Counted from the stretch's first letter, positions 10,911-19,476 are shown. The stretch: DNA of 51,080 nucleotides from Bacteroidales bacterium (GCA_016286385.1 JAEESO010000017.1:1-51080); one strand, 5' to 3'. A program made the numbers and translations. The notes: generated by a model from the letters alone, not told the origin.

Positions 10911-11765
10911 TTACGGCCTGGTCCAATGAATCCTTATGCCGTCACGCTCCATCCCTCGGAACCAAGTCATCTGGCGCTTGGCAAACTGATGGATGGCATT
11001 GCCAAGGCCCACAACCATATCATCGTAGGATAGTTCTCCCAAGACATACTGTGTAACGAACTTATACTCCAGACCGTAGTATATAAGGTCCGGGGCCGGA
11101 ACTGTTTCAAGAAGGCCGCGGACTTCCTCCACCAGACCCTCATTCAGGCGCTCCTCCAGGCGGCGGTCTATACGGGCAACGCGCTCTTCGCGGCTAACAA
11201 GTGTGCCGATATAATATGGCTTCTGAGGCAGCCTGGAAGGGTCTACGCCGTTCTGCTTTTCAAATTTGTATGCCTTGGTGGCGGCCTCAATGTAAAGGCC
11301 TGAGCCGCCGCATAGGATTGGAATTGCGCCTTTGGCACGCACTGCCGCCCAGGCATCGGCAAAAGCCGCCTGGTACTGGTAGATGTTGAACTTTGCCCCG
11401 GCCGGCACAATGTCAATGAGGTGATAGGGAACGTCATCGTACTCGCAGAGGTCCTTTCCGGTGCCGATATCCATCCCCCTGTACACCTGCCTGCTGTCGG
11501 CCGATAGAATCTCGGGAGATGGCCGGTCGGGGCCGGCCATGACGTCACCCCCGGCTTGACCGGGGGTCTCCTGCCGTAGCGCCTTTGCAAGCTGCACGGC
11601 ATACCGCGTTTTGCCGGATGCGGTGGGGCCAACTACGCAGATGAGGTCAATATCCCCGGCGGCATAAGCCCTGGCCAGGGCCTCCGGGTCAATGACCTCG
11701 GGGTCCGGCAGTTTTGCCATCGGGGGAATGCCGGGGCGGTCCGGCAGCAGTTCTGTGCGGTTCAT
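10911..11765 (-). CDS. miaA: tRNA dimethylallyltransferase
   Basis: Transfers a dimethylallyl group to N6 of adenosine-37 in tRNAs that read UNN codons. The P-loop GPTASGKT (residues 46-53 from this start), the ILSADSRQVYRGMDIGTGK block and the GGSGLY motif are all present. I place the start at ATG 11765 because a -7 box ends four bases before it; the open frame runs to a GTG at 11780, but that lies inside the box, and ATG 11720 is a further possibility. Residues 66-83, rich in Gly, Pro and Asp, lie exactly where a palindromic repeat is inserted in frame, between the P-loop helix and the ISADS strand where other MiaA proteins have no such loop. At about 284 residues it resembles the shorter MiaA forms. 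Confidence 0.93.
   Translation of the reverse strand: MNRTELLPDRPGIPPMAKLPDPEVIDPEALARAYAAGDIDLICVVGPTASGKTRYAVQLAKALRQETPGQAGGDVMAGPDRPSPEILSADSRQVYRGMDIGTGKDLCEYDDVPYHLIDIVPAGAKFNIYQYQAAFADAWAAVRAKGAIPILCGGSGLYIEAATKAYKFEKQNGVDPSRLPQKPYYIGTLVSREERVARIDRRLEERLNEGLVEEVRGLLETVPAPDLIYYGLEYKFVTQYVLGELSYDDMVVGLGNAIHQFAKRQMTWFRGMERDGIRIHWTRP
11517..11570. repeat. AGAT...ATGAC palindromic pair inserted inside miaA
   Basis: A head-to-head double hairpin: AGAT-GGCCGG...CCGGCC-ATGAC, then GTCA-CCCCCGG...CCGGGGG-TCTC. The arrangement is the same as at 2950-3003, including the central ATGACGTCA. It is read through in frame as about 18 extra residues in MiaA, without a stop codon. Confidence 0.85.
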
Positions 11766-11769
11766 ACCG

Positions 11770-11777
11770 CAAAAATA
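11770..11777 (-). promoter_or_regulatory. Promoter -7 box of miaA
   Basis: Minus-strand TATTTTTG, followed by CGGT and the miaA ATG at 11765. A TTG lies 21 bases upstream on the same strand (candidate -33 element), inside the smpB promoter, so the two divergent promoters overlap. Confidence 0.7.
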
Positions 11778-11790
11778 CACATTTTTTTAC

Positions 11791-11798
11791 TACCTTTG
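11791..11798 (+). promoter_or_regulatory. Promoter -7 box of smpB
   Basis: TACCTTTG, an exact TAnnTTTG match, seven bases before the smpB ATG at 11806. The transcript would have a leader of only a few nucleotides at most. It is back to back with the miaA promoter. Confidence 0.7.
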
Positions 11799-11805
11799 CA
11801 ATCCT

Positions 11806-12261
11806 ATGCCAAAAGCGAAGAGCACCATACAGATCAAAAACCGCCGGGCCTCGTTCGATTACGAGTTCCTGGAAACCTATACCGCCGGCATCCAGTTGGT
11901 GGGAACGGAGATCAAGTCCATCAGGGCAGGAAAGTGCTCGCTGCAGGATGCATACTGCTTCTTCTCAGGCAACCAGCTGTTTGTGCGCGGTATGAACATA
12001 GCCCAGTACCACTGGGGCAGCTGGGGCCAGCATGAACCCGTGAGGGATCGTCGTCTGCTCCTTAACCGTAAGGAACTCAGGCACTTGCAGCAGGAGGACA
12101 AGCAGAAAGGTCTTACTATCATAGCGGTGAAACTCTTCATCGCAGATAACGGCTATGCCAAGCTCCTCATAGCCCTGGCAAAGGGTAAGAAGGAGTACGA
12201 CAAACGTGAAAGCATCAAGGCCAAGGACCTCCGCCGTGAGATGGACCGTAACGGGTACTGA
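11806..12261 (+). CDS. smpB: SsrA-binding protein
   Basis: Partner of tmRNA in rescuing stalled ribosomes. The 151-residue protein begins MPKAKSTIQIKNRRASFDYE and has the conserved GIQLVGTEIKSIR segment, the GNQLFVRGMNIA strand and the C-terminal basic tail KGKKEYDKRE, all typical of SmpB. An open frame extends 114 bases upstream, but it runs through the promoter and into miaA, so ATG 11806 is chosen. It is transcribed alone; a palindromic element begins six bases after its stop codon and separates it from the convergent M23 gene. Confidence 0.95.
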   Translation: MPKAKSTIQIKNRRASFDYEFLETYTAGIQLVGTEIKSIRAGKCSLQDAYCFFSGNQLFVRGMNIAQYHWGSWGQHEPVRDRRLLLNRKELRHLQQEDKQKGLTIIAVKLFIADNGYAKLLIALAKGKKEYDKRESIKAKDLRREMDRNGY

Positions 12262-12266
12262 TTCTG

Positions 12267-12374
12267 AGTGGAGGTTAATCCATTGAAACACAGTTAATTG
12301 CAAGACTCTTTGGGATTACCGGTAATCCCAAAGACTTGTATAAGCGTCTGATTACCAGCAACATAGCCTCCACT
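12267..12374. repeat. GTGGAG palindromic element, copy 2
   Basis: Ends AGTGGAGG and CCTCCACT; the centre is a perfect 28-bp palindrome (12307-12334) around TTACCGGTAA. Aligned to the reverse complement of copy 1 it matches over the full length and for about 12 bases beyond one end (GTAATGCCGA). It fills the gap between the convergent smpB and M23 genes, where its hairpin could terminate transcription from both sides. Confidence 0.9.
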
Positions 12375-12400
12375 GCGTCGGCATTACCGGCAAGGGGATG

Positions 12401-13303
12401 CTAATCCAGTGACTGGGAAGTGGAGACGGACATGTACATCATGCGGGAGTATTCCTCCGGGGTGATGGAAGCGAAGAGATAGTGCACGGGGTCACACACA
12501 ACGCCATTTTTCCAAAGTTCAAAATGAAGGTGAGGGGCCGATATCCCCGTGGATACACCCACCTCCCCTATCTTCTGACCCGTACGGACCTTCATCTGCG
12601 CAAAGATATTGATGTCTCCAAGGAGGCAGTATCGGGACACATAACCGTTGCCGTGATTTATCTCAACAACGTTCCCAAGGCCCTTCCTGGAATGGGTGAC
12701 CTTGGAGACAATTCCCGGAGCCGCGGCATAGACCGGGGCGCCCTGGGGTGCGATGAAATCAATTCCGTCATGCTGCATCTCAAGTTTGTAAACGGGATTA
12801 TGCTTGGGACCAATGGAAGCGCCTGTTTGCACATAAGACATTCCCTTCAGTGGCAGGGACAGCGGCGGAATACTGTCTCGGCGGCCCTTCAGAAGGATGC
12901 GGAATACCTCGGCAAAATTATCGTCCACAGTATCCGACATAAGAATGAGCCTTTCTGAGGCCGATGCCGCCGCTGAAAGGTAGAAACTCTCTGAGAGGGA
13001 GTCACTGTCGGCTATTAAATCGGCCGCAGTAATGGCATCAAGGGATGGAGGCGTTGTCTCAAAGAGCTGGCGGTAGATTGCGTCGTCCTTCACAAGGAGG
13101 CCGTCCACAACATCCCCGATGAGCCTGTCCTTATTCCGGATATCCCTGTACATGGACTTGTAGAGGTTGTTTTCCCTCTGAAGACGCCGCTCTTCCTCAG
13201 TAGAGAAAATGAGCGCAAACAGGATATACAACACCACCGACAGCGAAACCGTTGCCACAAGATAGCGCACAATTGAGCCAAGTATCTTACTGAACTTACT
13301 CAT
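12401..13303 (-). CDS. M23-family (LytM) protein with a replaced catalytic His
   Basis: A 300-residue membrane-anchored protein: a membrane helix at about 12-33, a charged coiled segment at 35-65, and a C-terminal LytM domain from about 165. The zinc-ligand pattern is partly kept: HDGID (His178, Asp182) and HLHFE (His258, His260). The segment that normally reads Tyr-x-His-(Leu/Met) is YCLL here, so the catalytic His is missing (Leu227). LytM proteins without full active sites, such as EnvC, act as activators of amidases, so a regulatory role is possible; that is inference. The ATG overlaps the stop of the neighbouring intact M23 gene (ATGA), so the two are made together. Confidence 0.88.
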   Translation of the reverse strand: MSKFSKILGSIVRYLVATVSLSVVLYILFALIFSTEEERRLQRENNLYKSMYRDIRNKDRLIGDVVDGLLVKDDAIYRQLFETTPPSLDAITAADLIADSDSLSESFYLSAAASASERLILMSDTVDDNFAEVFRILLKGRRDSIPPLSLPLKGMSYVQTGASIGPKHNPVYKLEMQHDGIDFIAPQGAPVYAAAPGIVSKVTHSRKGLGNVVEINHGNGYVSRYCLLGDINIFAQMKVRTGQKIGEVGVSTGISAPHLHFELWKNGVVCDPVHYLFASITPEEYSRMMYMSVSTSQSLD

Positions 13304-14256
13304 TTGCCTTCAGGCCTCCTCACCAGTTCATAATAATCCTTGGGCGGAATGTCCAGATCCATGTACAAGGCCGGATTCACGTAATCCTTGCGGTACATGA
13401 CTTCATAGTGAAGATGCGGGCCTGTGATTCGGCCGCTCTTTCCTGAAAGGCCGATACAGTCTCCCCTCAAAAGTTTCTGCCCTTCCTCAACGAAGATCTC
13501 AGACATATGCGCATAACGCGTCTTGTAACCGAACCCGTGGTCTATCTCCACGTGGTTGCCGTAACCCTTGCGTTCATGCGCCACCTTCACCACAACGCCG
13601 TCTCCGGTTGCGTAGATGGGGTTACCCGGAGGACAGGCGAAGTCCATTCCCGTATGGCGCTTGGTGTACCCGAGGAGAGGGTCCGAGCGGAACCCGAAAG
13701 GACTGGACATATGATAAGTGTTTCGGTCAGTGCTCATTGGCGGAATTGCAGGAATATGCGCCGCCATATCACCGGCGCTGTTCTGGAGGATGGTTATGTC
13801 GTCAAAGGATTTTGACTGGACATAAGCCCTCTTCTCTATTATGTCCTGGCGGCGGACAACGGCCTCCAGGGAGGTCCCAGCCAGTTTTTCATACCGGTTT
13901 TCACCGCCTATTCCAGAGCCTCTCACTTCAGGTGGAATCTCATCCAGGCCATACACGCTGCGGTATATTTTGTCGTCCCTCACTTCCAGAAGGGAGAGGA
14001 GCTCCTCCTGATGGTCCATATGCGTTGAGAGCCTCTCCACGCGTGCCCTCCAGTCCATATTGCGGCGTTTGAGGATAGCGGTCTTTGGAAGGTCAAGCCC
14101 CAGGACCTGCACATAAATCCACATATAGAAAAGGAAAGATACAATGCCGCCAAGCAGCACCAGGACCAGTTTCCACCACTCACGGGCGGGCAGCTGCTGG
14201 AGGCTGTCGATGAAGTCTTCCGGGCTTACGATGTATTTCTGCAACTTGGACGGCAT
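13300..14256 (-). CDS. M23-family metallopeptidase (LytM-type)
   Basis: Cell-wall endopeptidase anchored in the inner membrane. Residues 1-28 are cytoplasmic, a membrane helix spans about 29-50, a coiled segment follows (65-95), and the LytM domain fills the C-terminal part with an intact site: His201/Asp205 (HTGMD), His250 (YAHM) and HLHYE (His281, His283). The start is ATG 14256; the frame extends to a TTG at 14265 but that lies inside the -7 box. It forms an operon with the downstream M23-like gene through a four-base overlap. Members of this group usually cut peptide cross-links; the substrate here is not determinable. Confidence 0.93.
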   Translation of the reverse strand: MPSKLQKYIVSPEDFIDSLQQLPAREWWKLVLVLLGGIVSFLFYMWIYVQVLGLDLPKTAILKRRNMDWRARVERLSTHMDHQEELLSLLEVRDDKIYRSVYGLDEIPPEVRGSGIGGENRYEKLAGTSLEAVVRRQDIIEKRAYVQSKSFDDITILQNSAGDMAAHIPAIPPMSTDRNTYHMSSPFGFRSDPLLGYTKRHTGMDFACPPGNPIYATGDGVVVKVAHERKGYGNHVEIDHGFGYKTRYAHMSEIFVEEGQKLLRGDCIGLSGKSGRITGPHLHYEVMYRKDYVNPALYMDLDIPPKDYYELVRRPEGK

Positions 14257-14262
14257 ATCGTG

Positions 14263-14270
14263 CAAATATA
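14263..14270 (-). promoter_or_regulatory. Promoter -7 box of the M23 gene pair, near-leaderless
   Basis: Minus-strand TATATTTG, six bases before ATG 14256. The RNA would start within about two bases of the start codon. Confidence 0.7.
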
Positions 14271-14344
14271 TGCATTATTTCTGAAACTGCCCTCCTTCCC
14301 ACACATTCTATGCCCGCGCGTTGGGAAAATCGGCCAAAAATACT

Positions 14345-14352
14345 TATTTTTG
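14345..14352 (+). promoter_or_regulatory. Promoter -7 box of alaS
   Basis: TATTTTTG, an exact match to TAnnTTTG. Transcription would start near 14358, giving an alaS leader of about 45-60 bases that consists mainly of one palindromic repeat. Confidence 0.7.
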
Positions 14353-14360
14353 TAGGCTAT

Positions 14361-14390
14361 AATGAGATTCCCGATCGGTGTCGGGAATGA
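14361..14390. repeat. AGAT...ATGAC palindromic repeat in the alaS leader
   Basis: ATGAGATTCCCGA, loop TCGGTG, TCGGGAATGACA. The 8-bp perfect stem lies between the promoter and the start codon, so it would be the 5' hairpin of the alaS mRNA. It aligns base for base with the single units at 2976-3003 and in cysS. Confidence 0.85.
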
Positions 14391-14401
14391 CAGAACCGCA
14401 A

Positions 14402-17032
14402 ATGAAACAAACATACTATATGACTTCTAAAGAAATCCGCCAGAAGTATCTGGACTTTTTCGCCTCAAAGGGCCATACCGTGGTGCCCAGCGCCCCTATG
14501 GTAATCAAGAACGACCCTACCCTTATGTTCACCAACGCCGGCATGAACCAGTTCAAGGACATCTTCCTTGGCAATGCCGCCCCCAAGTTCCCCCGCGCAA
14601 CAGACTCCCAGAAGTGCCTCCGCGTGAGCGGAAAGCACAATGATCTGGAAGCCGTGGGCCACGACGGCCGCCACCACACAATGTTTGAGATGCTTGGGAA
14701 CTGGAGCTTTGGAGATTACTTCAAGAAAGAGGCAATAGACTGGGCCTGGGAGCTTCTCACGGAGGTTTACAAGATAGACAAGACCAAGCTTTACGCAACC
14801 GTTTTTGAAGGAAGCACTGAGGACGGCACCACCCTTGACACGGAAGCCCGCGAAGCCTGGCTGAAGCATCTCCCCGCAGACCACGTGCTCACAGGAAACA
14901 AGCACGACAACTTCTGGGAAATGGGAGACACCGGTCCCTGCGGCCCCTGCTCCGAGATCCACATAGACCTGAGGCCGGACTCCGAGATTGCAAAGATCCC
15001 CGGCAATAAGCTTGTGAACACGGACAACGACGACGTAATTGAAATCTGGAACCTCGTGTTCATGCAGTATGAGCGTAAGGCCGATGGCCACCTGGAGCCA
15101 CTCCCCGCAAAGAGCATCGACACTGGCATGGGCTTCGAGCGCCTCTGCATGATCCTCCAGAACAAGAAGTCAAACTACGAGACCGACGTCTTCTCCGGCC
15201 TTATCGGCAAAGTGGAGGAATTCTCCGGTCACAAATACGCAGAAGGCGGTAACGTTGAGGTAGCGATGAGGGTTATCGCAGACCATATCCGCGCAATCGC
15301 CTTCTCAATTGCCGACGGCCAGCTTCCTTCCAACGTGAAGGCCGGCTACGTTATCCGCCGCATCCTCCGCCGCGCAGTGCGTTACGGCTACACCTTCCTT
15401 GGCTTCACGGAGCCGTTCCTTTGCCGCCTCATCCCTCAGCTTGTGGCCGATATGGGAGAAGCCTATCCTGAGCTCCAGGCCCAGCAGAAGCTTATTTCCA
15501 ACGTCATCAAGGAGGAAGAAAACGCCTTCCTGCGCACCCTGGACCGCGGTATCAGGATGCTTGAGGACAACATGGCCAAAAACGCCGCCACCAAGGTGAT
15601 CCCCGGAACGGACGCATTTGTGCTCTACGACACCTACGGCTTCCCCATAGACCTTACGGAACTGATTGCCGCAGAAAAGGGCTACACCGTAGACATCAGG
15701 AACTTCAACATAGAGCTTGAGAAGCAGAAGGAGCGCGCCCGCAACGCCACCGCCAACGAATTCGGAGACTGGATGGTGTTCAATGAGGCCGATGTAGTGT
15801 TCGAGGGCTACGACACCCTCCGCGTCACCGGCGCCCGCCTCCTGAAGCAGCGCACAGTGAAGCAGAAGAACAAGGAATACTTCCAGCTTGTGTTTGACCA
15901 CACCCCGTTCTACGCAGAGATGGGCGGCCAGGTAGGTGATACCGGCTACATCGAAGGAGAGAACGGAGAACGCATACAGATCCTTAACACGGTGAAGGAA
16001 AATAACCTCACGATACATCTTGCAGAGCGTCTTCCTTCACGCAGCACCCAGTCCTTCACCCTTGTGGTGGACAACGTCCGCCGCAGGCACATCCAGAACA
16101 ACCACACCTGCACCCACCTCCTGCACCAGGCCCTTCGCGTGGTGCTTGGAACTCACGTGGAGCAGAAGGGTTCCTTCGTGGGCCCGGACTACTTCCGCTT
16201 TGACTTCTCGCACTTTCAGAAGATGACGGATGAGGAGCTCCGCGCCGTTGAAACCCGCGTGAACCAGCTCATCCGCTCCGACTTCCCGCTCATCGAAAAG
16301 CGTGACGCCACCATGGATGAGGCCAAGGCCATGGGCGCCATGGCCCTGTTTGGAGAAAAGTACGGAGACGTGGTACGCGTCGTCCGCTACGGAGATTCCG
16401 TGGAGCTCTGCGGCGGCACCCACACCCCGTCAACGGGTACTATCGGCCTGTTCAAGATTGTTTCTGAAGGCGCCGTTGCGGCTGGTGTCCGCAGGATCGA
16501 GGCCGTCACGGGCGGCAAGGCCGAGGAAACCATCCACCATATGGAAGACCTCCTGAAGGGCCTTAAGAACCTCATGAACAACGTCCCGGACCTCCAGGGC
16601 GCAATTGAGAAGCTGGTAGCGGAGAATGCCGATGTCCGTAAGCAGCTTGAGGCCGTGGCAAATGAAAAGGCCGCACAGCTTGCGCAGAAGCTGGAAGCAT
16701 CGGCCCAGGAGATAAATGGCATCAAGGTGGTACGCTTTGACCACTCCATAGATCCCGCAATGGCCCGCAACGTGGCCCTGCTTTTGCAGAAGAAGGTGCA
16801 GAATTTTGCACTGGCCGCAGCCTTTGCCTTTGACGGCAAGCCCAACCTGGTGCTCATGTATTCCCAGGACCTCGTAGCCAAGGGGAAGAACGCCGGAAAG
16901 GACATCCGTGAAGCCGCAAAGTTCATCCAGGGCGGCGGCGGCGGACAGCCCGGCCTTGCAACAGCCGGCGGCCGCAACATTGAAGGCCTCGCCCAGGCAC
17001 TTGATGCACTTGTGGATATTGCTGTGAAATAG
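14402..17032 (+). CDS. alaS: Alanine-tRNA ligase
   Basis: Charges tRNA-Ala. The protein (876 residues from this start) has the class II catalytic domain at the N-terminus, beginning [18 protein letters not shown], with motif 2 around [21 protein letters not shown]. It also has the editing domain with [12 protein letters not shown] and CGGTH, and the C-terminal C-Ala domain ending in the Gly-rich segment before QPGLATAGG. The length is normal. ATG 14402 and ATG 14420 are both plausible starts; the longer open frame reaches a GTG at 14378 but only through the leader palindrome. Its stop codon shares a base with the start of the LptF/G-Fmt gene, so the two are translationally coupled. Confidence 0.96.
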   Translation: MKQTYYMTSKEIRQKYLDFFASKGHTVVPSAPMVIKNDPTLMFTNAGMNQFKDIFLGNAAPKFPRATDSQKCLRVSGKHNDLEAVGHDGRHHTMFEMLGNWSFGDYFKKEAIDWAWELLTEVYKIDKTKLYATVFEGSTEDGTTLDTEAREAWLKHLPADHVLTGNKHDNFWEMGDTGPCGPCSEIHIDLRPDSEIAKIPGNKLVNTDNDDVIEIWNLVFMQYERKADGHLEPLPAKSIDTGMGFERLCMILQNKKSNYETDVFSGLIGKVEEFSGHKYAEGGNVEVAMRVIADHIRAIAFSIADGQLPSNVKAGYVIRRILRRAVRYGYTFLGFTEPFLCRLIPQLVADMGEAYPELQAQQKLISNVIKEEENAFLRTLDRGIRMLEDNMAKNAATKVIPGTDAFVLYDTYGFPIDLTELIAAEKGYTVDIRNFNIELEKQKERARNATANEFGDWMVFNEADVVFEGYDTLRVTGARLLKQRTVKQKNKEYFQLVFDHTPFYAEMGGQVGDTGYIEGENGERIQILNTVKENNLTIHLAERLPSRSTQSFTLVVDNVRRRHIQNNHTCTHLLHQALRVVLGTHVEQKGSFVGPDYFRFDFSHFQKMTDEELRAVETRVNQLIRSDFPLIEKRDATMDEAKAMGAMALFGEKYGDVVRVVRYGDSVELCGGTHTPSTGTIGLFKIVSEGAVAAGVRRIEAVTGGKAEETIHHMEDLLKGLKNLMNNVPDLQGAIEKLVAENADVRKQLEAVANEKAAQLAQKLEASAQEINGIKVVRFDHSIDPAMARNVALLLQKKVQNFALAAAFAFDGKPNLVLMYSQDLVAKGKNAGKDIREAAKFIQGGGGGQPGLATAGGRNIEGLAQALDALVDIAVK

Positions 17033-19476
17033 TGAAAAAGTTAGACCAGTTCATACTTAAGACATTCGTGGGGCAGTTTTTGGCTATCCTCGCGATCGTG
17101 ACCTTTATCCTTGTCATGCAGTTCCTGTGGCTGTATATTGACGAGCTTGTGGGTAAGGGTCTTGAACTTAAGGTGATACTGGAGTTCCTCATGTGGGGCG
17201 GTTTCCAAACCCTCCCCCTGGCAATCCCGCTTGCCACCCTGCTGTCATCCATGATGACCCTGGGAGACATGGGAGAACACTTTGAGCTCACGGCCATGAA
17301 GGCCGGCGGCATCTCCCTGGCAAGGGTACTGGTGCCAATGACCATCGTAAGCCTTTTCATATGTGTGGGCGCTTTCTTCGTGGGAGACAGGCTGGTTCCT
17401 TATTCAATCAACCAGATCTTCACCATGAGGGACGATATCGGCCGTACAAAGTCAGAGATCAAAATCCCTTCAGGAACCTTCTACGATGGAATTGACGGCT
17501 ATATCCTCCGCGTAGACAGCAGGGACAAAAAAACCGGAATGATGCACGGCATCCAGGTGTATGACCACACCTCCGGGGCCGGAAACCTACGGATCACGGT
17601 GGCCGACAGCGGAATGCTCAAGATGGCTAAGTCCAAGGATTACCTCACCTTCATGCTTTACGACGGCACCAATTACCGTGAGGAGAACAGGCGAAAGTAC
17701 AGGGACACTTCCCTGGCTCTCCAGAGAGTGAGGTTCCACAGGCAGGAACTGGTGATTCCCCTGGAGAACTACGCCTACAAGCAGTCGGATTCCGCACGTT
17801 ATGGAGAGCAGGTGAAGTCCATGAACCTCAAGCAGTTAAAGCACGGGCATGATTCCCTTGTGAACCTTGTTGACCAGGGCACCATAAAGCACGTGAAGGA
17901 CTTCCAGAGGGACAACGGCCTGAATTACAAGAAGCAGCTGGACACCACGTGGAGGGAACAGGGGTCCGTAAATTTCGAGGTCCCGGAAAACTGGAAATTC
18001 AAGTCCCTCAAGGACAGGCAGAAGGCCCTTGAAGGGGCTCTTCAGGTGGCAAGGCAGTATGAGAATATAGCCCGCAGCCAGATTTACGACTCCTACGACT
18101 ACATCAACCTCATCCATCGCAACGACGTAGAGATGTGGAAGAAGTATGCCCAGGCGCTGGCCTGCCTGCTGCTGTTCTTCATAGGCGCCCCGGTTGGGGC
18201 CATACTCAAGAAGGGCGGCCTGGGTGCCCCTGCGGTCATTTCCCTGCTGTTCTTCGTGCTGTACTGGGTCATAGACATCACGGGAGAAAGGCTTGCCAGC
18301 AACGGTGCCACAACGGCTTTTGTGGGGAAATTCATATCGGCCTTTGTTCTGGCGCCTATAGGAGGCTTCCTTACCGTAAAGGCCGTGGGAGACAAGAACC
18401 TGTTCCACTGGGACGGATTCATGATTGGATTCAGAAAGGTTAAGAGTCAGATTATCAGAATGTTCAGAAAGACAAGGATAGTTTATATGGGCACCCCGGA
18501 ATTCTCCGTGGGCCCGCTGGATGCCCTCCGCAAGAAGGGTTACAAGGTGGTTGGTGTAGTTACCGTTCCGGACAAACCCTCCGGCCGAGGCCTCAAGATG
18601 CAGGAAAGCGCCGTGAAGCAGTACGCCGTGAAGGAAGGACTTCCAGTGCTGCAGCCTGAAAAGCTAAAGGACGAGGAATTCCTTTCCGCCCTCAGGGCCT
18701 TCAGGGCCGATCTTTTTGTGGTGGTCGGCTTCCGCATGCTGCCGGAAGTTGTGTGGGCCATGCCTAAGCTTGGTACGTTCAACCTTCACGCAGCCCTGCT
18801 GCCGCAGTACCGCGGCGCAGCTCCCATCAACTGGGCCGTCATAAACGGAGAGAACATCTCCGGCGTCACCACCTTCATGATTGACAAGAAGATTGACACC
18901 GGCGGAATCATCCTCCGCTCAGAGTGCCATGTTGAGTCCACGGACACCGCCGGAGACCTCCATGACAAACTCATGGAACTGGGCTCCGAGCTTGTGATAG
19001 AAACCGTTGAAGGTCTTATCCAGCATAATGTAGAGCTCCGCGTACAGAGAAGTTTCATCCAGGGTTCAGAGCTCCTGAAGCCCGCTCCCAAGATTACCCG
19101 TGAACTCCAGCACATTGACTGGAGGGACACCACAAAACACGTCTACAACCTCATCCGAGGCCTGTCTCCCTACCCCTGCGCCTTCACGGAACTGGTGCAG
19201 GACGGAGAAGAACCCATCCAGCTCAAAGTCTTCTTCGGAGAAATGCGGATGGACCTTCACGGAGAGCCCGGAACCGTTCTCTCTGACGGCAAAACCTACT
19301 TTGCCATTGCCACCGAGGACGGCGCCATTGCCATCACGGACCTCCAGCTTGCCGGCAAGAAGCGTATGGACGTGAAGTCCTTCCTCCTTGGCTTCCGCAA
19401 CCCCACTTCTTATGTAGCCACCCAGGGCACCTCCAAGGCCGAGATAGCCAAAGCCGCCCCCCATGAAGATGAATAG
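17032..19476 (+). CDS. In-frame fusion of an LptF/LptG permease and methionyl-tRNA formyltransferase
   Basis: One 814-residue frame with two unrelated parts. Residues 1-470 are an LptF/LptG (YjgP/YjgQ) permease, part of the ABC exporter that extracts LPS from the inner membrane: an N-terminal helix pair, a conserved cytoplasmic segment GDMGEHFELTAMKAGGIS, a periplasmic domain, and three C-terminal helices. From Met477 (ATG 18460) the protein is Fmt, which formylates initiator Met-tRNA: MGTPEFSV, the catalytic NLHAALLPQYRGAAPINW (Asn and His) and the Asp in KKIDTGGI, then the C-terminal tRNA-binding barrel. No stop lies at the join. Either a real fusion is made, with Fmt tethered to the membrane, or an internal start gives separate Fmt. 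The GTG start overlaps the alaS stop. Confidence 0.9.
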   Translation: MKKLDQFILKTFVGQFLAILAIVTFILVMQFLWLYIDELVGKGLELKVILEFLMWGGFQTLPLAIPLATLLSSMMTLGDMGEHFELTAMKAGGISLARVLVPMTIVSLFICVGAFFVGDRLVPYSINQIFTMRDDIGRTKSEIKIPSGTFYDGIDGYILRVDSRDKKTGMMHGIQVYDHTSGAGNLRITVADSGMLKMAKSKDYLTFMLYDGTNYREENRRKYRDTSLALQRVRFHRQELVIPLENYAYKQSDSARYGEQVKSMNLKQLKHGHDSLVNLVDQGTIKHVKDFQRDNGLNYKKQLDTTWREQGSVNFEVPENWKFKSLKDRQKALEGALQVARQYENIARSQIYDSYDYINLIHRNDVEMWKKYAQALACLLLFFIGAPVGAILKKGGLGAPAVISLLFFVLYWVIDITGERLASNGATTAFVGKFISAFVLAPIGGFLTVKAVGDKNLFHWDGFMIGFRKVKSQIIRMFRKTRIVYMGTPEFSVGPLDALRKKGYKVVGVVTVPDKPSGRGLKMQESAVKQYAVKEGLPVLQPEKLKDEEFLSALRAFRADLFVVVGFRMLPEVVWAMPKLGTFNLHAALLPQYRGAAPINWAVINGENISGVTTFMIDKKIDTGGIILRSECHVESTDTAGDLHDKLMELGSELVIETVEGLIQHNVELRVQRSFIQGSELLKPAPKITRELQHIDWRDTTKHVYNLIRGLSPYPCAFTELVQDGEEPIQLKVFFGEMRMDLHGEPGTVLSDGKTYFAIATEDGAIAITDLQLAGKKRMDVKSFLLGFRNPTSYVATQGTSKAEIAKAAPHEDE

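Noticed and set aside
10911..11780. GTG 11780 as the miaA start
   Set aside because: It lies upstream of the -7 box used for ATG 11765, and the extra five residues (VYFCG) are not part of the family.
14378..14401. Upstream GTG start for alaS
   Set aside because: The added codons come from the palindromic leader repeat; AlaS proteins begin at the TSKEIR segment, close to ATG 14402 or 14420.
17032..19476. Frameshift or sequencing error behind the LptF/G-Fmt fusion
   Set aside because: Not proven wrong, but the frame is continuous with normal codon use and both parts are full length, so the sequence as given encodes a fusion; read-level checking is listed with the finding.
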